DNA from: Robiginitomaculum sp.
GTDB lineage: Bacteria > Pseudomonadota > Alphaproteobacteria > Caulobacterales > Maricaulaceae
NCBI GenBank assembly: GCA_026982415.1
Contig: JALSHE010000108.1
Span: 1 to 64,000, forward strand
Reading direction: 5' to 3'
Length of the DNA stretch: 64,000 bases
The notes under the pieces are model-generated. The model did no database searches. It was not told the DNA's origin and saw nothing but the letters and a program-made list of their open reading frames with translations. The position numbers were made by a program, and so were the translations under genes. Below are positions 1 through 8,046 of this stretch, piece after piece (within the stretch, counting starts at the first letter, position 1; each line of letters begins with the position of its first letter).

Positions 1-272
1 AACAAAGCCGCGCCGCCCATCTCAAGCTTTGGGGTGTGGATATTCAAGATAGGAATATAAGCAGAATGCCGCGTAGCAATCGCGCCATGAAACCCATCTG
101 TTTCACCCCCGATGAATTGACGCCCGAGGCGGTGGGCGCGATGCAAGACGCAGAAAAATCACCTGCGAAAACATCTAAAAAATTGGGCGCAACATTGATA
201 TATCCGCCTCCCGAAAACGGGTGTGAAAAGACGAAAAATTTTGATGACATTTTCATTCGGGAACCTCCGTAA
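1..272 (+). CDS. 3' end of an unrecognised protein-coding gene (partial)
   Basis: An open frame runs from the window's left edge (frame 3, about 89 codons visible) to a TAA at 270-272. The ORF track begins at an internal ATG (36), but the frame is open upstream of it, so the gene probably starts outside the window. Codon use looks coding: a charged C-terminus ends in FDDIFIREPP and an internal stretch reads FTPDELTPEAV. I do not recognise the family. It is convergent with rlmE. The antisense ORF at 44-349 overlaps it and lacks coding character, so I treat that as the shadow. Confidence 0.5.
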   Translation, partial: QSRAAHLKLWGVDIQDRNISRMPRSNRAMKPICFTPDELTPEAVGAMQDAEKSPAKTSKKLGATLIYPPPENGCEKTKNFDDIFIREPP

Positions 273-345
273 ACGTCACCCAAAACAAACACACTTTCGG
301 CGGCTCGTCGTAAAATTTCGAGCCGGGCAACGTCACCTGCTGCTG

Positions 346-1155
346 TCAAGGTGTCTTATTATCCCCCCGAAAGCCTTTGGCGACCAAATACATCTCCGGG
401 CTACCGTCTCTGGAGGCTTTTGGCTTGGCATGGCGTACCGTATCGAATTTCTCGTTGAGCATGTTGAGCAGGTTTAGCTCTGCCCCGCCTTGGAATACCT
501 TGGAGATAAATGCACCGCCGGGTTTTAGGACTTGCACGGCGAAATCGGCTGCGGCCTCTACCAAGGCTACCGTGCGTAAATGGTCAGTTTGGCGGTGACC
601 TGTCGTGTTGGCCGCGAGGTCGGACATGACCAAATCGGGGTGCATCATACCGTGGTCACCTGCGAGCATTTTCATCAATACGTTCGGCGCGTTTTCGTCC
701 ATGAAGTCCATCTCGATAATCTCTGCACCCGGGAATGATTCCACTGGCAGGATGTCAATACCAATAAGTCGCGACGGTTTTGCCTTGAGCGCGATTTGCG
801 TCCAACTGCCGGGCGCTGCGCCCAAATCGACAATTACCGCGCCCTTTTTAAGCAAGCCAAATTTCTCGTCCAGCTCTATCAACTTAAAGGCGGCACGGCT
901 CCGATAGCCAAGCGCCCTCGCCTTCTTGACATAGGGGTCATTGAGTTGGCGACGCAACCACAGCGTTGATGATATTTTGCGACCGCGCGCGGTTTTCACC
1001 CGCTCGTCCATCATCCGCATATCAGCTTCACCAGCTTGTTTCTCTGGTTTTTTCCAGGTTCGGGCCGGCTGCTTGGACACACCACCGCTCATTTTTTGCC
1101 CTGCAAAACCACGTTTTTTTTGTCCGGTTTTTTTAGGCGGTTTATTTTTGGGCAT
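346..1155 (-). CDS. rlmE: 23S rRNA (uridine-2'-O)-methyltransferase RlmE (FtsJ)
   Basis: Predicted SAM-dependent methyltransferase that 2'-O-methylates a uridine of 23S rRNA in the large subunit. A basic, lysine-rich N-terminus of about 60 residues precedes the FtsJ fold. The SAM-binding motif [10 protein letters not shown] follows [14 protein letters not shown], and [19 protein letters not shown] is the catalytic Asp region. K, D, K and E residues consistent with the FtsJ catalytic set are present ([25 protein letters not shown]). The track starts at a GTG (1158). The adjacent ATG at 1155, with AAAGG eight bases upstream, is the better start. It overlaps the 3' end of the ppx/gppA gene, so the two are likely co-transcribed. 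Confidence 0.93.
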   Translation of the reverse strand: MPKNKPPKKTGQKKRGFAGQKMSGGVSKQPARTWKKPEKQAGEADMRMMDERVKTARGRKISSTLWLRRQLNDPYVKKARALGYRSRAAFKLIELDEKFGLLKKGAVIVDLGAAPGSWTQIALKAKPSRLIGIDILPVESFPGAEIIEMDFMDENAPNVLMKMLAGDHGMMHPDLVMSDLAANTTGHRQTDHLRTVALVEAAADFAVQVLKPGGAFISKVFQGGAELNLLNMLNEKFDTVRHAKPKASRDGSPEMYLVAKGFRGDNKTP

Positions 1156-2329
1156 CACTTTTACCTTTATGTGGGTTTTGCCTTATATTTTGGACTTTCC
1201 CATTTGGACTAATCTGCGTTTTGTTCATCAGGCCCATCAACATACCCTCGCGCAAACCACGGTCTGCGACACGGATTTTCTGAGAGGGCCAGAGTTCGGA
1301 TACCACATCAAGAATGGCACATCCCGCAACTATCATAGTTGCTCGGTCATCACCGATACACGGTACTTGCTGCCGCTGGGCATAGGGCATGGCCGCTAGG
1401 TCACGGGCGGTCTCGATTATCGCCGGGCCATCAACCCAAATTCCGTCAATTTTATCGCGCTGATAAAAAGGCAGACCCATCAGCACACTGGTCAGGCTGG
1501 TCACGGTTCCCGATGTGCCGACCATATGACCATTGCCGTCTTTAAACGTATTGGTGAATTGCTTATCGCGGTTTTGCTTCTTAATCTCCGCCAACACATG
1601 CGCTTTCATAGCGGCGTACCACCCTGCCCTATCCTTATGATCTTCGGGGTAAATCTCACTAAGATTAACTACGCCAATCGGCAAAGATACCCAGGCAGAA
1701 ATCGGGGGTCTATGTAAACGGGTCGGCGCTGTATCCGAGCGCATTTTGCGAACATCAACCCATGAAAGCTCGGTAGAGCCGCCGCCTATGTCGATGACCA
1801 AAGCTATGTCTTTGCTCATATCAATTATGTTGAGAACCCCCATAACCGAAAGCCGGGCTTCGACCCGAGGCGAAATAGTTTCAAAGCTTAGCCCGGTTTC
1901 TTGCTTGACCCGTACCAGAAACTCTTCGCCGTTATCCGCCGCCCGACAGGCTTGTGTGGCGATACAGCGCCAACGGGAAACGGATCTCCGTTTCATTTTC
2001 TCGGCGCAAATTGCAATAGCATCAATCGCCATATCCATACTGTCGTCAGATAATTTCCCCGTACTGGCCATGCCTGCACCGAGGCGCACTACTTTGGAAA
2101 AGCTGTCAACAACTTTGAAACCGTCCGGCATGGAGCGAGCGACCAGCAAACGACAATTATTGGTACCGAGATCTATTGCACCATAATATTGTGGTTTGCG
2201 CCGCCGCTTACGGCGCGAGCGTTTAGCTTGCGCCCTATCAGGGTGCTTCTTATCGCGACTCTGGTTCGCCGACGGCGTGCTTGGCACGTCGTTTGGTTCC
2301 GTAGAGCCGGACTCTAATTCTTCCGGCAT
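1142..2329 (-). CDS. Ppx/GppA family exopolyphosphatase/pppGpp phosphatase
   Basis: Predicted member of the actin-like ASKHA phosphatase family that hydrolyses polyphosphate or pppGpp. After a basic, arginine-rich N-terminus of about 45 residues comes [16 protein letters not shown], the phosphate-binding first motif. [16 protein letters not shown] is the second phosphate loop, and [12 protein letters not shown] the third. The length of 395 aa matches the short alphaproteobacterial form, which lacks the C-terminal HD-like domain of E. coli Ppx. The pairing of this gene with rlmE is common in alphaproteobacteria (family knowledge). Sequence alone cannot separate Ppx from GppA activity. Confidence 0.88.
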   Translation of the reverse strand: MPEELESGSTEPNDVPSTPSANQSRDKKHPDRAQAKRSRRKRRRKPQYYGAIDLGTNNCRLLVARSMPDGFKVVDSFSKVVRLGAGMASTGKLSDDSMDMAIDAIAICAEKMKRRSVSRWRCIATQACRAADNGEEFLVRVKQETGLSFETISPRVEARLSVMGVLNIIDMSKDIALVIDIGGGSTELSWVDVRKMRSDTAPTRLHRPPISAWVSLPIGVVNLSEIYPEDHKDRAGWYAAMKAHVLAEIKKQNRDKQFTNTFKDGNGHMVGTSGTVTSLTSVLMGLPFYQRDKIDGIWVDGPAIIETARDLAAMPYAQRQQVPCIGDDRATMIVAGCAILDVVSELWPSQKIRVADRGLREGMLMGLMNKTQISPNGKVQNIRQNPHKGKSDAQK

Positions 2330-2451
2330 AACTCACTTCAACTTTCTGGCTGGTCGCAAATACTGCGCACGCATCGCCTATTCCCCTACAGGTTAGACAC
2401 ACATGGCTAAAAAATGAAGCTTTATTTTAGGTTTATTTACGCTGCCTAGAT

Positions 2452-2880
2452 TTACTGCGCGGCATATCCTGTCAAAGCGGGGCGAATTTTCTCAACATCC
2501 ATACCAGCATTGGTCGCGGCATCAATTACAGCGTCAACGCCCATTTCCTTGACATTGGCAAAACACCAAAGAATAGTCGAGCGCATTCCGCTAGCACAAT
2601 GGGCTAATATCGGCCCCTCGGCTTTTGAGAAAACTTCGGCCATTGCTGCGATAAGTTCCGGCGTAATTTGCCCTGGTTGCATGGGCAAATGCACGTATTC
2701 AAGACCTGCTTCGCGGGCCAATTTCTCAATGTCACCTGCAAATGGCTGGCCAGGTTTTTCCATATCCGGGCGATTGTTGATGATGGTTGTAAAGCCTTGT
2801 TCTTTAATGAAATCAAGCTGTTCCGGGAATATCTGCATACAAACAGATATGTTATCAGAGAGTTTGTTAATTTGTGTCAT
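2452..2880 (-). CDS. Small DUF442/TIGR01244-type sulfurtransferase (Blh N-domain like)
   Basis: A 142-residue protein with a cysteine-phosphatase-like fold. The active-site loop is HCASGMRS, that is Cys-x4-Arg. This six-residue loop is typical of rhodanese-type sulfur carriers rather than the CX5R loop of tyrosine phosphatases. In other proteobacteria this domain (DUF442) is found alone or fused to an ETHE1-like persulfide dioxygenase (Blh) and is controlled by the ArsR repressor BigR/SqrR. Here it is a single-domain gene with no dioxygenase next to it. A perfect AT-rich inverted repeat lies 14 bp upstream of the start. Likely role: handling of sulfane sulfur or persulfide (inference). Confidence 0.78.
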   Translation of the reverse strand: MTQINKLSDNISVCMQIFPEQLDFIKEQGFTTIINNRPDMEKPGQPFAGDIEKLAREAGLEYVHLPMQPGQITPELIAAMAEVFSKAEGPILAHCASGMRSTILWCFANVKEMGVDAVIDAATNAGMDVEKIRPALTGYAAQ

Positions 2881-2893
2881 AGCTTTGGCTCCA

Positions 2894-2923
2894 CCTATAT
2901 ATTAGTTACCGCTAATATATAGG
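2894..2923. promoter_or_regulatory. Perfect 12+12 bp inverted repeat, candidate ArsR-family (BigR/SqrR-like) operator
   Basis: CCTATATATTAG and its exact complement CTAATATATAGG are separated by six bases (TTACCG). The repeat sits just upstream of the ribosome binding site of the sulfurtransferase gene. Its position and AT-rich dyad resemble the operators of BigR-type repressors that control this gene family. No ArsR gene is visible nearby, so the cognate regulator would be elsewhere. Confidence 0.6.
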
Positions 2924-2970
2924 GAGTATTTTTGAATTGCCAAGCAGATTTTGTGTTACAGAAGCTTCGG

Positions 2971-4827
2971 TTACCAGCCAAGCGCCTTAGCGCCCCAAAA
3001 TGTAAGCCCCGCCGCAAGATAAGCCAGCCCAAACAAATAACCAAACATAATCAACGGCCATTTCCAACTATTGGTTTCCTTGCGGGTTATGGCAAGGGTC
3101 GACAGGCATTGCGGCGCAAATATAAACCAAGCCAGGAATGCCAGTCCCATTGGTAAGGTCCAATCCATTGCAATCGCAGACTGGATAGCTGCTGCGCTTT
3201 CGCCAGCGCTTTCTATACCGTAGGTAATCTCTAATGACGACACCGCGATTTCTCGCGCAGCCATGGCCGGAATAAGCGCAATTATCATTTCCAGATTAAA
3301 TCCAATCGGTGCAAATATTGGCTCCAGCACACGACCAATCATCCCGGCGAAACTATTGCGAATCACACCGTCATTATTTGGATAAGTTGAAAGGAACCAG
3401 ATGATAATCGACGCTGGCAGGATGATCCGCCCTGCCCGCTTAATGAAGATCATTGCCCGTTGCCAAAGCCCTAATAGATAGCCTTTCAGAGACGGTATTT
3501 TATAGCTGGGCATTTCGAGAAGTAAGGTTGGTTTTCCGCCCTTTAGCAATGTTTTCTTGAGGACGAACGATGCCAAAAATGCAAATATAACCCCAATAAT
3601 AACTAGGCCAAACATAGTCAGCCCCTGCACATTAAATATGCCGAGTTTCGCGCTTGGGATGAAGGCGCCGACGAGCAAGAAATATACGGGCCAACGGGCT
3701 GAACAAGTCATTAAAGGCGCGATCATTATTGTGGTCAATCTATCGCGTTCATTCTCGATAGACCGCGCCGCCATTATGCCGGGAATGGCGCAAGCAAAGC
3801 TGGACAATAACGGAATAAAGGCACGACCATTTAGCCCAACCTTTGCCATCAAGCTGTCTATTAAGAACGCGGCTCGGGTCATATACCCTGAACTTTCCAG
3901 CGCCAAAATAAACATAAATAAAATAATGATTTGCGGCAGAAACACGATAACTGCGCCAACGCCGTCTATGACACCACTAACCAGCAAAGACTTGAACCAA
4001 CCATCTGCAAGGAATGAACCAACAAGCGTCCCTACACCACTTGTCAAACCTTCCAGCAAACTAATAAACGGTGCTGACCACGCATAAACGGCTTGGAACA
4101 TCACAAACATAATTAACAATAAAAGAATTGGCCCAAAAACTGGATGCAAAACCACATTGTCTATCTTGGTCGTAATGCTTTGAGCCTTGGGAGACGTCAC
4201 ATAAGCGCGGGTAATAACGCGAGCCTTGCGTTGTAAATCTTTTAAACTGTCACCGTCAGATTTGGGAGCACTGGCACTGCCCGCAATAATCTCTTGCCCC
4301 CAATCCTCCAGCTTATCGACCAGAGCCTGACGTCCGGCAGTGCGTACAGCAACACTGGTAATTACGGGCACACCGATTTCTTGCTCCAGTTTGTGCAGAT
4401 CAATATCCACACCATCGCGCGCAGCCATATCCATCATATTGAGGACAACGATCATCGGCAATCCGTAATTTTTGGCTTGTAAAACATTATGCAAATGAGT
4501 GCGAATTTGCGCCGCGTCCATGACCACGATCAAAGCCTCTGGCGCCCGTTCACCCTCAAGCCGCCCGTGGATTGCATCAAGCGTTACCCGCTCATCTGCA
4601 CTATGGCCGCAATCGCCGTAGATACCCGGCAAGTCCATGAGCCGAATGTTTTGTCCGGACTTGGTTTCGAAATTCCCCACGGCGTATTCAACGGTCACAC
4701 CTGGATAATTAGCTATTTTCGCCCGCCCGCCCGTAAGCGCATTAAATAAAGATGATTTACCACAATTGGGCGCGCCCAAAAGCGCGATAGTGATCGGGGG
4801 TTTATGCTCTGTCTCACGGGTTGTCAT
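2971..4827 (-). CDS. feoB: Ferrous iron transporter FeoB
   Basis: Inner-membrane Fe(II) transporter with a cytoplasmic G-protein domain. G1 GAPNCGKS is at residues 18-25, the G2 region NYPGVTVE follows, G3 DLPGIYG is near 65 and G4 NMMD is at 130-133. Two Gate-type membrane modules follow from about residue 220 to the C-terminus, with many hydrophobic helices. At 618 aa it is shorter than E. coli FeoB (773 aa) and lacks the long C-terminal extension. The start overlaps the feoA stop as ATGA, which indicates translational coupling. The Fur-like box upstream of feoA would regulate both genes. Confidence 0.95.
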   Translation of the reverse strand: MTTRETEHKPPITIALLGAPNCGKSSLFNALTGGRAKIANYPGVTVEYAVGNFETKSGQNIRLMDLPGIYGDCGHSADERVTLDAIHGRLEGERAPEALIVVMDAAQIRTHLHNVLQAKNYGLPMIVVLNMMDMAARDGVDIDLHKLEQEIGVPVITSVAVRTAGRQALVDKLEDWGQEIIAGSASAPKSDGDSLKDLQRKARVITRAYVTSPKAQSITTKIDNVVLHPVFGPILLLLIMFVMFQAVYAWSAPFISLLEGLTSGVGTLVGSFLADGWFKSLLVSGVIDGVGAVIVFLPQIIILFMFILALESSGYMTRAAFLIDSLMAKVGLNGRAFIPLLSSFACAIPGIMAARSIENERDRLTTIMIAPLMTCSARWPVYFLLVGAFIPSAKLGIFNVQGLTMFGLVIIGVIFAFLASFVLKKTLLKGGKPTLLLEMPSYKIPSLKGYLLGLWQRAMIFIKRAGRIILPASIIIWFLSTYPNNDGVIRNSFAGMIGRVLEPIFAPIGFNLEMIIALIPAMAAREIAVSSLEITYGIESAGESAAAIQSAIAMDWTLPMGLAFLAWFIFAPQCLSTLAITRKETNSWKWPLIMFGYLFGLAYLAAGLTFWGAKALGW

Positions 4828-5198
4828 TTGCTAGTCGACCCACACGCCCCGCAGCACGGCTTCTCGGTACTTGTTGGTAAGCCGTGAATATCGCAAACCT
4901 CTAAGTTTGTGCTACCTGTTTCAACCCCAACATCACGATGTAAATCTGCCGGGATTACCCTTATCATTTTGGCCTCATTGGGACGCATGGCAATTGCTGT
5001 TCCGTGTAATTTAACATTCAGGGGTGATCGCCCAAATAATCCAACATGTAATATCTCTACAAGATCCCCCTCTGCAAAGCCGATCTCCCGCAAACGTATC
5101 TGCTCATGTTCGGATGCAGAACCAAATCCGCAAATACGGGCTGGTCTGTGTTTGTCGAGCTTAAAAAGTGTTGTCTCTATGTGATTTGTCTCTGTCAT
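4824..5198 (-). CDS. feoA: FeoA-domain protein with cysteine-rich tail
   Basis: Small SH3-like cytosolic partner of FeoB. The FeoA core spans roughly residues 10-85 (RICGFG, LREIGFAEGDLVEILHVG, AIAMRPNEAKMI). At 124 aa it is longer than the usual 75-90 aa. The extra C-terminal segment contains CDIHGLP and ends PCCGACGSTSK, so it carries four clustered cysteines. That tail might bind metal or act like the Fe-S protein FeoC, but this is inference. It is the first gene of the feoAB operon, behind the Fur-like box. Confidence 0.9.
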   Translation of the reverse strand: MTETNHIETTLFKLDKHRPARICGFGSASEHEQIRLREIGFAEGDLVEILHVGLFGRSPLNVKLHGTAIAMRPNEAKMIRVIPADLHRDVGVETGSTNLEVCDIHGLPTSTEKPCCGACGSTSK

Positions 5199-5210
5199 TC
5201 ACGCTGTATA

Positions 5211-5231
5211 TGCGAACTATTCGCAATTGCA
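5211..5231. promoter_or_regulatory. Fur-type box upstream of feoAB
   Basis: TGCGAACTATTCGCA is a perfect 6-3-6 dyad directly followed by ATTGCA, giving overlapping dyads as seen in alphaproteobacterial Fur boxes. It lies 12 bp upstream of the feoA start. Iron-dependent repression by Fur is the expected mode, inferred from the motif and the downstream genes. Confidence 0.65.
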
Positions 5232-5397
5232 AACAAGTATTTCGGGATAAAATGTCGCACTGCAAATTTTTAATTAAAAAAATTGAAAAGAAGCGCCCAC
5301 AACTACATTTTCGCATAGACACGCGAAATAACGTCCCTTATAAACCCGCTTCGTTGGGTCGTTGATTTTCGACAAATCCGATACAAAGCAAAAGCAA

Positions 5398-5473
5398 GGC
5401 CGCATAGCTCAGTTGGTAGAGCAACGGATTGAAAATCCGTGTGTCCCTGGTTCAAATCCAGGTGCGGCCACCA
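5398..5473 (+). tRNA. tRNA-Phe (GAA)
   Basis: The acceptor stem GGCCGCA pairs with TGCGGCC, followed by discriminator A and an encoded CCA. The D arm is AGCTCAGTTGGTAGAGC. The anticodon stem-loop ACGGA-TTGAAAA-TCCGT gives anticodon GAA at 5431-5433. The T arm is CCTGG-TTCAAAT-CCAGG. No integrase, attachment-site repeat or second tRNA is visible beside it. In the remaining parts of the gene-free stretch 5232-5648 I see no other supported feature. Confidence 0.97.
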
Positions 5474-5648
5474 CTTTTCCTCAATTAAATCAAGTATTTA
5501 AGCCCTAAGTGGAGAGTGCTCTTGTACATTATTCGATGAATTCTTGCAAAACCACATGAAAAGTCACAAAATTTAGTCACAAAAAACTTTCAGCAATTGC
5601 TAACAATCAGTGACGATCTAACGGGTAAGCTATACGGGGGCATCACGT

Positions 5649-7982
5649 ATGATTAATTCTTCACTACAGCCTAGCTTTTGCAGGCGATCTTTCTTAAAGA
5701 AAAGGATGAAAAAATTTTATCCGCGTTATTTTTTCGCCCTATTTGTTTTGTTTACGCTTATTTTGGCGGGGCTTTCGTCTTTAACGCATGGCCCCAAGCC
5801 TAGAAGTGCAGATATTCCGCTCGATCAATTCTCAAGTGAGCGGGCATTTGTGCATTTGGCGGATTTGATAGGTGACGACCGCCCCCATGCTAGCGCCTCT
5901 GTTAAGAATAAAGAAAATTTGGACATTATAGTCAATAAATTCAGAGCATTAGGATTTTCACCGGAAGTGCAAAAAACACTTTCTTGCACATTACATTATC
6001 CGGGATGCACACAAGTTCAGAATTTTATTGCGGTGCTCGAAGGGTCCGGCTCCGGGGGTGCTATTATGTTAACCACACATTATGACAGTGTCCCAGCTGG
6101 CCCTGGTGCAGGTGATGCGGGGGCTGGTGTTGTGGCTTTAATTGAAATTGCGCGGATACTCAAAGCCGAATCGGCAGCAGAAAATGATGTGATATTTCTC
6201 ATAACCGACGGCGAGGAAGGCGGACTGCGCGGCGCACAGGCCTTTGCCAGTGAACATCCTCTCATGAAAAACGTGAAATTGATGATCAATCTGGAATCGC
6301 GCGGCGCGTCCGGCCCCAGTGCAATGTTCGAGACAAGCGATGGCAACCGCACTTTGATTAAACACTATGCCAAAGCTACCAAACGACCTGCGGCCAATTC
6401 CCTATCATTTGAAATCTATAAACGCCTGCCCAATGATACGGATTATTCTATATATAAGCCCATGGGTGTAGCGGGTTTGAATTATGCTTTTACAGGTGAT
6501 GTGGCTTTATATCATTCGGCCCGTGACGACCTTGAACATTTAGACCAAGCCAGTTTGCAACATCACGGGAATAATGCGCTGGGTGCAGTACGAGCGTTTC
6601 GGGATATAGATTTAACCACACTCCACAGCGACGCCAATGCTACCTATTTTGATGTGTTTGGGCGGTTTTTACTCAATTGGTCGTCTGATTTGAATATTCC
6701 TTTGGCATTATTGGCTTTATTGGTTTTAGCCTTTACCACATTCAAGGCGCGTCTAACATGGCGCGCGGGCATATCTTCAACTGGCTTAGCGCTAAGCGTG
6801 ATATTACTAACGCCAGCACTCGGCTGGTTATTATCTTTCCCGCTTGGGCGTTGGCCACAATTGTTCTATCTCGACCATCCTTATCCGTGGTTTGGCCGCT
6901 TGGCATTATTGTTCGCCGCCGGCCTTGCCTCTTGGGCTGTGGTCAAATTTTTTGGGCGACGCAAAGCAATCAGCTACAACGCCCTCATCAGTACAGTAGG
7001 TATTCTTTTTGCCGTCCTAGCTTTGGTGGTCGCTATAATCATGCCGGGCGCCTCCTATATATTCCTCGTACCTGCTTTGGCTATGACTATTGGCGTCATA
7101 GTGGATATATCACGCAAACATGAGCGCTATATATGGGCAGCGCATCTGGGGCTTTTAGCGGCTTGTTATATGGCATTTTATCATTTCATCGCCATCGAAG
7201 TCATCCTCCATTATAAACTGTCTCACTTCAGGGTATTACCACTTATCCTTATGGGATTGGCTTTGCTACCGATATTATATCGCGCCCACGTGAATGCGCG
7301 GCAAACTTATAAATTTCTTGGCGCAGGTTTGATAAGTATTGTAGTGGCGACAGCTATTATCAGCATTTTCCTACCCGGATTTAACGAAACCCATCCGCGC
7401 GGGCAAAACCTTGTTTATATCCAAAACAATGCGAATAGCAGTGCGCAATGGGTTTCCGAAACCGCAGGCGGGCAAGACCTTGAATTTCTCAAGGCGGCAG
7501 GGTTTGAGAATGAAGATAAAATCAAACCCTTTTACAAACTAACGGGCGGCCATAGTGTTAGCAAGCCGACCAATAATCTGAACATACCCGCTGCCGAGTA
7601 TGAAGTGCTATCGAACAAAATCGGTTCAGACGGGTTACGCAATGTAGTTTTAGAAGTTACCTCCAGCAATCAAGGTTATGAACTCACTCTTGCCTTCTTG
7701 GAAAATAGTGTACCCGACACGATTACGGTGAACGGAAAATTGGCGGCTGATTACCGCAATAAACCCTATTGGCGCCCCTTTAATCTACGCGGTCCTGGCG
7801 CAACAACTTACAAGATAGAGCTAACTGGTGCCGCAGAAACGTTTAAAGAAATGGCGATAGCTGACACATTTAGTCTACCCCATGACCAGCTTCAAGGTAT
7901 GGCAGAACTTAGGCCTAATGATAGCGACCAATTACACGGCGGTGACCGGGCGCATATTGTCACACAGATTGATTTTCAATGA
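5649..7982 (+). CDS. M28-family zinc aminopeptidase with C-terminal membrane domain
   Basis: Predicted membrane-anchored metallopeptidase, related in layout to eukaryotic ERMP1/Fxna proteins. A signal anchor (RYFFALFVLFTLILAGL) is followed by the M28 domain. Metal and catalytic residues are seen in TTHYDSVPAGPGAGDAGAG (about residue 143), TDGEEGGLRGAQAF (about 187), NLESRG, PNDTDYSIY and YHSARDDLEHLD (about 288). From about residue 350 to 590 there are eight or so hydrophobic helices, then a soluble C-terminal domain of about 180 residues. The active site probably faces the periplasm. Start uncertain: ATG 5649 follows GGGGG, while ATG 5706 (MKKFYPR) follows AAAAGG and would give a more typical N-terminus. 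Confidence 0.85.
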   Translation: MINSSLQPSFCRRSFLKKRMKKFYPRYFFALFVLFTLILAGLSSLTHGPKPRSADIPLDQFSSERAFVHLADLIGDDRPHASASVKNKENLDIIVNKFRALGFSPEVQKTLSCTLHYPGCTQVQNFIAVLEGSGSGGAIMLTTHYDSVPAGPGAGDAGAGVVALIEIARILKAESAAENDVIFLITDGEEGGLRGAQAFASEHPLMKNVKLMINLESRGASGPSAMFETSDGNRTLIKHYAKATKRPAANSLSFEIYKRLPNDTDYSIYKPMGVAGLNYAFTGDVALYHSARDDLEHLDQASLQHHGNNALGAVRAFRDIDLTTLHSDANATYFDVFGRFLLNWSSDLNIPLALLALLVLAFTTFKARLTWRAGISSTGLALSVILLTPALGWLLSFPLGRWPQLFYLDHPYPWFGRLALLFAAGLASWAVVKFFGRRKAISYNALISTVGILFAVLALVVAIIMPGASYIFLVPALAMTIGVIVDISRKHERYIWAAHLGLLAACYMAFYHFIAIEVILHYKLSHFRVLPLILMGLALLPILYRAHVNARQTYKFLGAGLISIVVATAIISIFLPGFNETHPRGQNLVYIQNNANSSAQWVSETAGGQDLEFLKAAGFENEDKIKPFYKLTGGHSVSKPTNNLNIPAAEYEVLSNKIGSDGLRNVVLEVTSSNQGYELTLAFLENSVPDTITVNGKLAADYRNKPYWRPFNLRGPGATTYKIELTGAAETFKEMAIADTFSLPHDQLQGMAELRPNDSDQLHGGDRAHIVTQIDFQ

Positions 7983-8046
7983 AAATCCACTCGCATTCTT
8001 CTGACAATCGGTTATAACGAGCCAAATTCAATTAGGAGAGCATTTC

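Noticed and set aside
301-325. CGGCTCG/CGAGCCG stem between the partial gene and rlmE
   Set aside because: 7-bp stem with an 11-nt loop and no T-run on either side. Not convincing as a terminator, although the location between convergent genes is suitable.
44-349. Minus-strand 101-aa ORF with a good GGAGG upstream of an internal ATG
   Set aside because: The overlapping plus-strand frame is open from the window edge with better coding character. The minus-strand product has no recognisable pattern.
5398-5473. tRNA-Phe as an integration site for a genomic island
   Set aside because: No integrase gene and no direct repeat of the tRNA 3' end were found downstream.
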